Positions 35,352-43,295 of a DNA stretch of 64,000 nucleotides are shown here, one piece after another (position 1 is the first letter of the stretch; every line of letters begins with the position of its first letter). A model generated the notes under the pieces. That model saw nothing but the letters and a program-made list of their open reading frames with translations, had not been told where the DNA came from and did no database searches. Origin of the DNA: Lysobacter arseniciresistens ZS79 (GTDB taxonomy: Bacteria; Pseudomonadota; Gammaproteobacteria; Xanthomonadales; Xanthomonadaceae); contig NZ_AVPT01000003.1 in the NCBI RefSeq assembly GCF_000768335.1, positions 1 to 64,000 on the forward strand. Direction: 5' to 3'. The position numbers were made by a program, and so were the translations under genes.

Positions 35352-35424
35352 GTAGGAGCGACGTGAGTCGCGACCTGTACATCGCCCCGGTTCCAGCCGC
35401 GGTCGCGACTTACGTCGCTCCTAC
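35352..35424. repeat. REP pair (BIME) between parP and the STAS operon
   Basis: Two inverted GTAG-type units. Here the left unit carries the CTGTACATCGCC flank that elsewhere belongs to the right unit, so the element is turned round relative to the copies at 8729 and 13040. It lies 73 bp beyond the parP stop. Confidence 0.88.
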
Positions 35425-35497
35425 ATCCGACGGACACCGGTGGTTGCGGTGGCCCGTCCCGGTGCGGGCCAGCAGGCCTGATCCACTCCACCATCCC

Positions 35498-36193
35498 TCA
35501 CGCGAACAGCGCGTTCGCGTCCAGCAGCACGGTCGGGCTGCGGCCGATGCGGGCGATGCCGAGGATCGCGCCGGCGTCGCTGCCGACCAGCGGCGGCTCG
35601 ATGTGCTCGCGGGCCAGGGTGGCGACGTCTTCGACCGCGGTGACCAGCACGCCGATCAGCTCGTCGTCGCGCTCGACCACCACGATCCGCGACTGCTCGC
35701 CGGCCAGCACGGCGTCGCCGCCGAGCCAGCGGCCGAGGTCGAACACCGGGACGATGCGGCCGCGCAGGTTCATCACTCCGGTCACCGCCGGCGGCGCGCC
35801 GCGCATGGCGACGGTCGGGGCGACGCGCACCACTTCCTGCACGCGCAGCAGTTCGAAGGCGTAGTGGTCGCGGCCGATGCCCAGGCGCAGCCAGCGGCTG
35901 GTGGTGGCCGGGCGCGGCATCGGACGCGCGTCGCCGTCGTTGCCGGCGGTGTCGTTCGGGGCCCGGAACGGTTGCGGCGTCTGGACGGGTTGCGGTTCGG
36001 GCACGGCTGGCGCCGGAAGCGGTGTCAGCAGTGGTTCGGCGGCAATCGCGACGGGCCCGGCTGCAGGCGGAGCGAGGGCCTCGGGGGCGACGACCGCAAC
36101 GCGCGGAGCCGCACCCTCGTCCGCCACCACCGGGGCATCCGACACATCGGTCAGCAGCTCGTCGAGGTAGGCGTCAACCACCAGCGTGTTCAT
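35498..36193 (-). CDS. parP: ParP-like CheW-domain protein (array integration)
   Basis: This 231-residue protein has an N-terminal half (about 1-100) rich in Ala, Pro and Val and likely disordered. The rest is a CheW-like domain (RLGIGRDHYAFELLRVQEV, TGVMNLRGRIVPVFDLGRW, RIVVVERDDELIGVLV). It follows the ParA-like parC gene with a 4-bp overlap. In Vibrio, ParP has this design, pairs with ParC and places chemotaxis arrays at the flagellated pole. I infer the same job. A plain second CheW is the alternative. Confidence 0.8.
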   Translation of the reverse strand: MNTLVVDAYLDELLTDVSDAPVVADEGAAPRVAVVAPEALAPPAAGPVAIAAEPLLTPLPAPAVPEPQPVQTPQPFRAPNDTAGNDGDARPMPRPATTSRWLRLGIGRDHYAFELLRVQEVVRVAPTVAMRGAPPAVTGVMNLRGRIVPVFDLGRWLGGDAVLAGEQSRIVVVERDDELIGVLVTAVEDVATLAREHIEPPLVGSDAGAILGIARIGRSPTVLLDANALFA

Positions 36194-36963
36194 GCGGCCT
36201 CCTGCTGGCGCGGCATCGCCGCCAGCAACCAGTTCAGTGCCGAGCGGTAGGCGTCGGCGCCGCGGCCGCCGGGTTCTTCGCTGGCGGTGAGGGTGGCGGG
36301 GTCGCGCAGGCGGGTGTCCATCGGGATCGCCTTCGGCCACACGTGGCCTTCGTACAGGTCGTGCAGGCGCTCCAGGCTCTGCACGCCGGAACGGGTGCGG
36401 CGGTCGTACAGCGTCGGCAGGATGTGGCGCGGCAGCGGGCGACGGCGCGAGCGCTCGACCATGTCGGCGGTGCGCAGCATGTCGGCCAGCCCGTGCAGCG
36501 CCAGCGGGTCGGTCTGGGTCGGTACCACGAGGCGGTCGGCCGCGGCCAGCGCGTTGACCATCAGCAGGCCGAGCGTCGGCGGGCAGTCCAGCACGGCGTA
36601 GTCGAAATGCGCGCGCGCGGCATGCAGGGCGCGGCCGATCGACAGGCCCAGCCCGGGCTGGGTCGCGCCTCGGCGCTCCAGCGTCGCCAGTGCCGGCTGC
36701 GCGGCCACCAGCAGCAGGCCGTCGATGGCGGTGCCGCGCGCCAGCGAGCGCAGCTCGACGCTGCCGCCGGTGTTGAACAGGTCGTGGCTGCCCGACGGCG
36801 CCGGGTCGGTCGGCACGCCGAAGGCGCGGGTCAGCGACGCATGCGGGTCGAGGTCGACCAGGACCACGCGCGCGCCATCGGCGGCGAGCCCGCGCGCAAG
36901 GCACAGCGAGGTGGTGGTCTTGCCGACGCCACCCTTCTGGTTGGCGATTGCCCAGGTCTGCAT
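36190..36963 (-). CDS. parC: ParA-family ATPase, ParC type (polar chemotaxis array)
   Basis: A 257-residue deviant-Walker ATPase: P-loop NQKGGVGKTTTSLCLARGL at the N-terminus, VLVDLDPHASLT, and DYAVLDCPPTLGLLMVNAL (Walker B). It lacks the N-terminal DNA-binding domain of plasmid ParA proteins. Encoded between motD and the CheW-like parP, as in Pseudomonas and Vibrio polar flagellates, where it forms a polar gradient that places chemotaxis arrays. The stop overlaps the parP start; the gene begins 1 bp before the end of motD. Confidence 0.88.
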   Translation of the reverse strand: MQTWAIANQKGGVGKTTTSLCLARGLAADGARVVLVDLDPHASLTRAFGVPTDPAPSGSHDLFNTGGSVELRSLARGTAIDGLLLVAAQPALATLERRGATQPGLGLSIGRALHAARAHFDYAVLDCPPTLGLLMVNALAAADRLVVPTQTDPLALHGLADMLRTADMVERSRRRPLPRHILPTLYDRRTRSGVQSLERLHDLYEGHVWPKAIPMDTRLRDPATLTASEEPGGRGADAYRSALNWLLAAMPRQQEAA

Positions 36964-36964
36964 G

Positions 36965-37984
36965 TCAGGGGACTCCCAGGGCGGCGCCGGCGGACGCGGC
37001 GTCCGGCAGCGGGTAAAGAGGGGCGAGGGCGTCGTCGGCGGCGGGCTGCCCGGCTTCGGCAGTGGCGGTGTCGACCTCGCCGGTGGCCGCGCCGGCCATC
37101 ACCGGCGGCAGCGGTTCGGTGATCGCGTCCGGGCCCTGCGGCGCGGCGAGGATCACCAGCAGCACCCGCCGGTTGGCGTTGCGGCCTTCGACCGTGGCGT
37201 TGTCGGCCACCGGCTGGTGCTCGCCGAAGCCGACCACGGCCAGCCGCGACGGGCCGACGCCGGAACCGACCAGTTCGTGCACCACGCTGCCGGCGCGCGC
37301 GGCCGACAGTTCCCAGTTGGACGGGAACTGCGCGGTGTGGATCGGCTGGTCGTCGGTGTAGCCCTCGACCCGGACCGAGTTCGGCTCGTCGCGCAGCACG
37401 CCGGCGAGGCGGCGCACGGTTTCGGTCGCCAGCGCATTGGGCACCGCCGAACCGCTGGCGAACAGGATGTCGCTGCGGATCTCGACCTCGAGGAAGGTCT
37501 CGCTGCGGCGCACGGTGACCAGCTTGCGCTGCACCAGGTCCGACAGTGCCTCCTGGATGCGCTTGCCGATCGACTGCAGCTGCATGGCGCGCTGGCCCTG
37601 CGCCGCGTCCGGGCGCATCGCCGCCTGGGTCGGCCGGGCCATGTGGCCGAAGGTCGGCATGTCCAGCACCTGCAGCATGCGCGGCGAGTTGATCGGGCTC
37701 GCGGCCGACGGCCCGGCCTTGGAGTCGGGCGTCTGCATCGAGGGCCGGTCGAACGACGAGCCGCGCAGCTGGGTCTTGCCCAGCTGGATCGGCGAGATGG
37801 TCCGCGGCGCGCCGCCGAACGCCGACGACAGCGAGTCGGCCAGCACGCGGTACTTGCCCTCGTTGAGCGAGGAGATCGCGTACATCACCACGAAAAACGC
37901 CAGCAGCAGCGTCATCAGGTCGGCGTACGGGATCGCCCAGGCCTCGTGGTTCTGGTGCTCCTCGTGGCGGTGGCGGCGGGCCAT
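36965..37984 (-). CDS. motD: Flagellar stator protein MotD (MotB-like)
   Basis: The 339-residue product has one N-terminal membrane helix with the proton-accepting Asp22 (PYADLMTLLLAFFVVMYA). After a plug/linker region comes an OmpA-like peptidoglycan-binding domain (VRVEGYTDDQPI, NWELSAARAGSVVHEL, GRNANRRV). The C-terminal tail is Ala/Asp-rich. It forms the anchored half of the proton-driven stator with MotC, 10 bp upstream. MotC/MotD are the second stator set described in Pseudomonas and Xanthomonas. A MotA/MotB pair may exist elsewhere. Confidence 0.93.
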   Translation of the reverse strand: MARRHRHEEHQNHEAWAIPYADLMTLLLAFFVVMYAISSLNEGKYRVLADSLSSAFGGAPRTISPIQLGKTQLRGSSFDRPSMQTPDSKAGPSAASPINSPRMLQVLDMPTFGHMARPTQAAMRPDAAQGQRAMQLQSIGKRIQEALSDLVQRKLVTVRRSETFLEVEIRSDILFASGSAVPNALATETVRRLAGVLRDEPNSVRVEGYTDDQPIHTAQFPSNWELSAARAGSVVHELVGSGVGPSRLAVVGFGEHQPVADNATVEGRNANRRVLLVILAAPQGPDAITEPLPPVMAGAATGEVDTATAEAGQPAADDALAPLYPLPDAASAGAALGVP

Positions 37985-37994
37985 GCGCGGCGCC

Positions 37995-38735
37995 TCAATG
38001 CACGAAGCCGTTGAGCCGCGCCTCGATGTTGCGCGGGTTCTCGCCCTGGGCGATCGCGATCAGGCCTTCGACGATCATCTCGCGCTCCTGTGCCTGGTGG
38101 CCGATCAGCCCCTTGAGCTTGCTTGCCATCGGCAGCAGCGCCAGGTTGGCCATGCCGATGCCGTAGATGGTCGCGGTGAACGCGGCGGCGATGCCGTGGC
38201 CGAGCTGGCTCGGGTCGGCGAGGTTCTTCATCACCGCCATCAGGCCCAGCACCGCGCCGATGATGCCCAGCGTCGGCGCATAGATGCCGGCGCCTTCGAA
38301 CACCTTGGCCGCGGCCACGTCGCGGTCGGACTGGCCGTGCAGCTCGATCTCCAGCATCTGCCGGATCGCTTCCGGCTCGACGCCGTCGACCACCATCTGC
38401 AGGCCCTTGCGCAGGAACGGGTCCTCCAGCGCCTGCACCTCCGCCTCCAGCCCGAGCAGGCCCTGCTTGCGCGCGGTGCCGCTCCACTCGACGATCCGCG
38501 CGATCACCGCGGTGCGGTCCTGCATCGGCGGCTGGAACACCCAGCGCATGATCTTCAGCGCCCGCTTGAAGGTGTCCATCGGGGTCTGCAGCAGGATCGC
38601 CGCGATGGTGCCCAGCACGACGATCACGAATGCCGCCGGCGACCACAGCCCGGCCAGCCCCGCGCCCTTGAGCACGCTGCCACCCATCAGGGCGCCTATC
38701 GCCAGTACCGTACCGATGATGCTGAGCCTGTCCAT
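37995..38735 (-). CDS. motC: Flagellar stator protein MotC (MotA-like)
   Basis: This 246-residue inner-membrane protein has four transmembrane helices (two near the N-terminus and two at about 145-195, GAGIYAPTLGIIGAVLGLM and AFTATIYGIGMANLALLPM). A cytoplasmic loop of about 110 residues touches FliG. A ring of these proteins surrounds MotD and turns proton flow into rotation. A sigma-28 promoter ends only 8 bp before the ATG. If its start is placed normally, the mRNA would have almost no leader and no Shine-Dalgarno sequence. Confidence 0.93.
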   Translation of the reverse strand: MDRLSIIGTVLAIGALMGGSVLKGAGLAGLWSPAAFVIVVLGTIAAILLQTPMDTFKRALKIMRWVFQPPMQDRTAVIARIVEWSGTARKQGLLGLEAEVQALEDPFLRKGLQMVVDGVEPEAIRQMLEIELHGQSDRDVAAAKVFEGAGIYAPTLGIIGAVLGLMAVMKNLADPSQLGHGIAAAFTATIYGIGMANLALLPMASKLKGLIGHQAQEREMIVEGLIAIAQGENPRNIEARLNGFVH

Positions 38736-38743
38736 TGTTCGCG

Positions 38744-38770
38744 TTATCGGTTTCCGGAGCGGTTTCTTGA
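38744..38770 (-). promoter_or_regulatory. Sigma-28 promoter of motC-motD-parC-parP
   Basis: The minus strand reads TCAAGAAA, 11 bp, ACCGATAA. The -10 half matches the consensus at 7 of 8 positions. It lies between cheA and motC, so the stator genes can be read apart from the long upstream fli/flh transcript. It ends unusually close to the motC ATG. Confidence 0.72.
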
Positions 38771-38795
38771 GGTGGGCGGGGCGATGCGGGTGCGG

Positions 38796-40595
38796 TCAGC
38801 GGTTGCCGCGCACGCCGGTGCGGTAGAGCGCGTCGACGTCGAGGATCAGCGCCATCCGGCCGTCGCCGATCAGGCTGGCACCGGCGTAACCGGCCAGTCC
38901 GCGCAGGGTTTTCGGCAGCGCCTTGATGACGACTTCCTCGCGCCCGCGCACGCTGTCCACCGACAGGCAGAAGCGCTGTTCGCCGGACTGCAGGACCACC
39001 GCGGTGGGTTCCTCCAGCGCGGTGCCGGGCACGCCGAGCCACTGCCGCAGCGACAGCAGCGGCACCGGTTGCTGGCGCAGGTCCAGCACGGTCTGGCCGT
39101 CGACCTGCATCGCCGCGCCGCGCTCGTGCGACAGCACCTCCACCACGCGCACCAGCGGCAACGCGTAGACGTCGCCGGCCAGTTCGACCAGCAGCGTCGG
39201 CAGGATCGCCAGAGTCAGCGGGACGCGGATCAGGAAGCGGCTGCCACGTCCGGGCTCGGACTGGATCTGCACCTCGCCCGACAGCTCGCGGATCTTCGAC
39301 TGCACCACATCCATGCCGACGCCACGGCCGGACAGGTCGCTGACCTCGGTGCGGGTGGAGAAGCCGGCCATGAAGATCAGTTGCAGGCACTCGTCGGGCG
39401 ACAGCCGGGCGGCGGCGTCGGCCTCGATCAGGCCCTTGCGCACGGCGCTGTCGCGGATCCGGTCGGGGTCGATGCCGGCGCCGTCGTCGCGCACCTCGAT
39501 GGCGACGTGGTCGCCTTCCTGTTGCGCGCTCAGCACCACCTGGCCCTGTGCCGGCTTGCCGGCGGCGAGGCGCGCATCGGGGCTTTCGATGCCGTGGTCG
39601 ATCGCGTTGCGGACCAGATGCACCAGCGGGTCGGACAGGGCTTCGACGAGGTTGCGGTCGAGCTCGGTCTCGGCACCGATGACTTCCAGCTCGACCTTCT
39701 TCTGCAACTGGCGGGCGACGTCGCGGGCGAGCTTGGGGAAGCGCGAGAACACGCGGCCGACCGGCTGCATGCGCGCCATCATCACCGCCGACTGCAGGCG
39801 CGAGGTGGCGGCGTCGAGCGTCGTCACCGCGCGGTCGAGCTCGTCGTCGCGCAGGCGCGGGCGGATGGTCTTGAGCCGGTTGCGGGCGAGCACGAGTTCG
39901 CCGACCAGGTTGACCATCGCGTCGAGCCGGCGCACGTCGACGCGCACGGTCGGGTCTTCGGCGTGGGCGGCCGCGGCCGGCTTGCGTGGTGCAGGCGGCG
40001 TGGCCTCGGTTGGAGTTGCAGGCGCCGGCTTCACCGGTGCCAGGGCGGGCGCTGCCGGCGTCGCCGCGGGCGCGGCCTCGCCGCTGCCGGGCAGGTTGCC
40101 GGCGCCGTGCAGGCTGTCCAGCAACGCGTCGAAATCGAGGTCGTCGAGGTCCTCGCCGATGCCGGCCGGCGCGGCGTCGGCGCCGCTCGCGGCCGGCGCG
40201 GCGGCACCGCCGGAACCGGCGCGCAGACCGTCCAGCAGCCTTTGTGGCGCCGGCATCAACGTCTCGCCGGCGGCCACGCAGTCGAGCAGGTCGACCAGCA
40301 GGTCCAGTGACTGCTGGGCGCCGTCGAAGGCGTCGGCATCCAGCGGCACCTCGCCGCTGCGCGCGGCGTTGAGGCGGTCCTCGACCGCGTGGCAGATCGC
40401 CACCATCGGCGCGAAGTCGAGGAAGCCGGCGCCGCCCTTGATCGTGTGGAAGCCGCGGAACACCGCGTTGAGGCATTCGCGGTCGGCCGGGCTGCGTTCG
40501 AGCGCGACCATCTGCTCGCCGAGCTGGTCGAGGATCTCGCGCGCCTCGATCAGGAAGTCGGCGCAGATGTCATTGCCTTCGAACGCGGCGTTCAT
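38796..40595 (-). CDS. cheA: Chemotaxis histidine kinase CheA without P2 domain
   Basis: This 599-residue kinase has P1 with His50 in FRGFHTIKGGAGFLDF. The usual P2 (CheY-docking) domain is missing. In its place is a low-complexity linker with one conserved-looking segment, EDLDDLDFDALLDSLHG (148-164), followed by Ala/Pro repeats. P3 starts at RVDVRRLDAMVNLVGELV, P4 has HLVRNAIDHGIES, RDDGAGID and GRGVGMDVV, and P5 is CheW-like. It lies between cheZ and motC, the place of the main motility CheA in Pseudomonas. That acidic segment resembles the CheY-binding ends of CheZ and FliM. Confidence 0.94.
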   Translation of the reverse strand: MNAAFEGNDICADFLIEAREILDQLGEQMVALERSPADRECLNAVFRGFHTIKGGAGFLDFAPMVAICHAVEDRLNAARSGEVPLDADAFDGAQQSLDLLVDLLDCVAAGETLMPAPQRLLDGLRAGSGGAAAPAASGADAAPAGIGEDLDDLDFDALLDSLHGAGNLPGSGEAAPAATPAAPALAPVKPAPATPTEATPPAPRKPAAAAHAEDPTVRVDVRRLDAMVNLVGELVLARNRLKTIRPRLRDDELDRAVTTLDAATSRLQSAVMMARMQPVGRVFSRFPKLARDVARQLQKKVELEVIGAETELDRNLVEALSDPLVHLVRNAIDHGIESPDARLAAGKPAQGQVVLSAQQEGDHVAIEVRDDGAGIDPDRIRDSAVRKGLIEADAAARLSPDECLQLIFMAGFSTRTEVSDLSGRGVGMDVVQSKIRELSGEVQIQSEPGRGSRFLIRVPLTLAILPTLLVELAGDVYALPLVRVVEVLSHERGAAMQVDGQTVLDLRQQPVPLLSLRQWLGVPGTALEEPTAVVLQSGEQRFCLSVDSVRGREEVVIKALPKTLRGLAGYAGASLIGDGRMALILDVDALYRTGVRGNR

Positions 40596-40598
40596 GCG

Positions 40599-41228
40599 TC
40601 AGAGCCCCAGCGAGGACAGCAGTTCGTTGGCGTCGTCCTGGGTCGCCGGGGCGGGGTCGAGGCCGGCGATGGACGGGCCGTTGCCGCGGCTGGACAGGTG
40701 CAGCGGCGCGCTCGGCCCGGTGACCTCGCCGAGGCCTTCCTGCACCGCACGCACCAGCTCCACCACGCGCAGGATGATCTGCCCGGTGAGGTCCTGGTAG
40801 CCCTGCGCGGCGGTCATTTCCGACAGCCGCTCGCGGATGCCGGCAACCGCGTCGGGCTGGCTCGCGTCGCCGGACTGCAGGCGGCCGAGCAGGCCCGAGC
40901 ACTCCTGGATCAGGTCCAGCGTGCGCATGCTGGCGGTCTCGGTCAGCGTGACCACGTGCTCCAGACGCGCGCAGGCGTCGGGCAGCGAGCCGCCGTGGCT
41001 GGTGGCATCGCCGAGCGCGAGTTCGAGCTCGCGTGCGATCCGCGCCAGCCCCTGCACGAACGGCTGCGTGCGCCACTGGATCAGCTCGTCGACGTTGGCC
41101 CGCCAGCCGGCGTGGTCGTCGTGCTCCAGCGCCCACAGCGCCGCGTGCAGGCGCCGCGTGATCAGCTGGCGGTCCTGCTCGGGCAGGCCCCGGGCCGGTT
41201 CGTCCGTGCCGGTCGCCGCGGTGCTCAC
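40599..41228 (-). CDS. cheZ: CheY-P phosphatase
   Basis: CheZ (209 residues) removes phosphate from CheY-P. The long helical hairpin carries the catalytic segment [10 protein letters not shown] at residues 141-150, which inserts the active Gln. After a flexible Gly/Ser/Pro linker the C-terminus is [12 protein letters not shown], the amphipathic helix that docks on CheY. It overlaps the cheY stop by 4 bp and is followed 3 bp later by cheA. Its presence marks the beta/gammaproteobacterial type of chemotaxis. Confidence 0.94.
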   Translation of the reverse strand: MSTAATGTDEPARGLPEQDRQLITRRLHAALWALEHDDHAGWRANVDELIQWRTQPFVQGLARIARELELALGDATSHGGSLPDACARLEHVVTLTETASMRTLDLIQECSGLLGRLQSGDASQPDAVAGIRERLSEMTAAQGYQDLTGQIILRVVELVRAVQEGLGEVTGPSAPLHLSSRGNGPSIAGLDPAPATQDDANELLSSLGL

Positions 41229-41617
41229 GCCGCCGACTCCAGCCGCTCCCAGATCTTGCCAAGCTTGTCGCCGAGCGTGGACGCGGTGAACGGCTTGATC
41301 ACGTAGCCGTTAACGCCCGCCTGCGCGGCCTCGATGATCTGCTCGCGCTTGGCCTCGGCGGTGACCATCAGCACCGGGATCCTGGCCAGCGAGGCGTCGG
41401 CGCGGATCGCCTTGAGCAGGTCGATGCCGGGCATGCCGGGCATGTTCCAGTCGGTGATGACCAGGTCGAACGGGCCCTTGCGCAGTTCCACCAGCGCGGT
41501 GGAGCCGTCGTCGGCCTCGGTGGTGTTGAAGAAGCCCAGGTCGTTGAGCAGGTTCTTGACGATGCGTCGCATCGTGGAGAAGTCGTCGACGATCAGGATC
41601 TTGATGTTCTTGTCCAT
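41225..41617 (-). CDS. cheY: Chemotaxis response regulator CheY (motor switch)
   Basis: This 130-residue receiver has Asp11-Asp12 ([18 protein letters not shown]), phosphorylated Asp56 ([12 protein letters not shown]), Thr in [10 protein letters not shown] and Lys in YVIKPFT. The NLLNDLGF and DWNMPGM segments match motor-binding CheY proteins of flagellated gammaproteobacteria. CheY-P binds FliM and changes rotation. It lies between fliA and cheZ in the order fliA-cheY-cheZ-cheA. Confidence 0.96.
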   Translation of the reverse strand: MDKNIKILIVDDFSTMRRIVKNLLNDLGFFNTTEADDGSTALVELRKGPFDLVITDWNMPGMPGIDLLKAIRADASLARIPVLMVTAEAKREQIIEAAQAGVNGYVIKPFTASTLGDKLGKIWERLESAA

Positions 41618-41670
41618 GGGTCAGGCTCGTGCAGCGGAGTGTCCGGGAAAGGGGGCGGCGGCGGAGGCCG

Positions 41671-42420
41671 TCATTCGTCGTCGAGCTGGGCTTCCTCGCG
41701 CCAGTCGCCCAGCCGCGCGCGCAGGCGCAACATCGCCTGGCCGTGGATCTGGCAGACGCGCGATTCGCTGATCGACAGCACCGCGCCGATCTCGCGCAGG
41801 TTCAGCTCCTGCTCGTAGTACAGCGACAGCACCAGCTGTTCGCGCTCGGGCAGGTCGCCGATCGCGCCGCCGAGCGCCTCGCGGAAGGCGGTGTGCTCGA
41901 ACTCGCGCGCCGGGCTGGCGCTGCCGGTGGAGGCGAGCCGCGGCTCGCCGTCGTGCTCCTCGATGTGCGCGTCGAGGCTGATCAGCTGCCCGCGCGCGGC
42001 GTCCTCCAGCATCCGGTGGTACTCGTCCAGCGGCACTTCGAGCTGGGCGGCGACTTCCTGCGCGGTGGCGGCGCGGCCGGTGTCCTGCTCGACCGCGCGG
42101 GTGGCGGCCACCACGTCGCGGTACTTGCGGTGGACCGAACGCGGCACCCAGTCGCCGCGGCGGATCTCGTCGATCATCGCGCCGCGGATGCGGATCGATG
42201 CGTAGGTCTCGAACGCGGCGCCCTGGTCGGCCTGGAAATTGCGGGCGGCGTCGATCAGGCCGAGCATGCCGGCCTGGATCAGGTCGTCGACCTCGACGCT
42301 GGCCGGCAGGCGTGCGGCGAGGTGGTGGGCGATGCGGCGCACCAGCTCGCCGTGGCGCTCGACCACGAGTGCGGTCTCGCTGGGCTGGTGGGCGCGATAG
42401 GCGGCAGCGGCGGTGCTCAT
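41671..42420 (-). CDS. fliA: Flagellar sigma factor 28
   Basis: FliA (249 residues) directs RNA polymerase to late flagellar and chemotaxis promoters. Region 2 shows LVRRIAHHLAARLP, DDLIQAGMLGLIDAARNF and FETYASIRIRGAMIDEIRRGDWVPRS. Region 4 shows LPEREQLVLSLYYEQELNLREIG and SRVCQIHGQAMLRLRARL. The ATG overlaps the flhG stop by 4 bp. Five promoters that fit its consensus lie in this window. FlgM, its anti-sigma factor, is not encoded here. Confidence 0.96.
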   Translation of the reverse strand: MSTAAAAYRAHQPSETALVVERHGELVRRIAHHLAARLPASVEVDDLIQAGMLGLIDAARNFQADQGAAFETYASIRIRGAMIDEIRRGDWVPRSVHRKYRDVVAATRAVEQDTGRAATAQEVAAQLEVPLDEYHRMLEDAARGQLISLDAHIEEHDGEPRLASTGSASPAREFEHTAFREALGGAIGDLPEREQLVLSLYYEQELNLREIGAVLSISESRVCQIHGQAMLRLRARLGDWREEAQLDDE

Positions 42421-43295
42421 GCGGCGGCACTCCTCGACGGTTGCGCGATCAGGCGCTCCATGAAGAACTCGACGTGGCCGCGCGGGCCCTGCGGGCTCTG
42501 CCACTGGCCGGCGCGGCGGGCGATGTCGCGGAACGCGGCCGAGGCCGGCGCCGACGGGAACGCGTCGACCACCGCCTCCTGCCGCTGCACCGCGCGGCGC
42601 AGCCACTCGTCGCGCGGGATCGCACCGAGGTAGTTGAGGGTGACGTCGAGGAACTTGGACGTGACCCGCTGCAGCTTGTCGAACAGCAGCCGGCCCTCGG
42701 CGGCGTGTTGCACCTGGTTGGCGAGGATCTGCACCCGGCTGACGCCGCGGTCGCGGCTGAGCACCTTGATCAGGGCGTAGGCGTCGGTGACCGAGGCCGG
42801 CTCGTCGCAGACCACCACGATCACGTCCTGCGCGGCCTGGCAGAAGGTCAGCACCCCATCGGCGATGCCCGCGGCGTTGTCGACCACCATCGTGTCGATC
42901 GGCACGTCGAGCTGGCTGAAGGCGTGCACCAGGCCGACGTGCTGCTGCGGCAGCAGCTCGGTCATGTGGCGCTTGCCCGAGGCGGCCGGGACGATCCAGA
43001 TGCCGCCGGGGCCCTGCAGCAGGGTGTCGCGCAGCTCGCAGCGGCCGGCGAACACGTCGGCCAGGGTGAAGCGAGGCGACAGCCCGAGCATCACGTCGAC
43101 GTTGGCCAGGCCCAGGTCGGTGTCCAGCAGCAGGGTGCGCTGGCCGGCGTTCTGCAGCGACAGCGCGAGGTTGACCGAGACGCTGGTCTTGCCGACGCCG
43201 CCCTTGCCGCTGGCCACGGCGATGACGCGCACGGGCGCCGGCGCAGCGCCGGGCTGCGTCGCCGGGAAGGTCGGGTTGTGGTCAGGCGACGGCAT
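42417..43295 (-). CDS. flhG: Flagellar number regulator FlhG (FleN), MinD-like ATPase
   Basis: This 292-residue MinD/ParA-type ATPase has P-loop ASGKGGVGKTSVSVNLALSL near residue 28, LLLDTDLGLANVDVMLGL, and TMVVDNAAGIADGVLTF. It limits the number of polar flagella by acting on FlhF and, in polar flagellates, on FleQ. The N-terminus before the P-loop is Pro-rich. Start: the ATG of MPSPDHN was preferred over an upstream extension, and it still overlaps flhF by 14 bp. FleQ is encoded in this window, so a FlhG-FleQ circuit is plausible. Confidence 0.93.
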   Translation of the reverse strand: MPSPDHNPTFPATQPGAAPAPVRVIAVASGKGGVGKTSVSVNLALSLQNAGQRTLLLDTDLGLANVDVMLGLSPRFTLADVFAGRCELRDTLLQGPGGIWIVPAASGKRHMTELLPQQHVGLVHAFSQLDVPIDTMVVDNAAGIADGVLTFCQAAQDVIVVVCDEPASVTDAYALIKVLSRDRGVSRVQILANQVQHAAEGRLLFDKLQRVTSKFLDVTLNYLGAIPRDEWLRRAVQRQEAVVDAFPSAPASAAFRDIARRAGQWQSPQGPRGHVEFFMERLIAQPSRSAAA

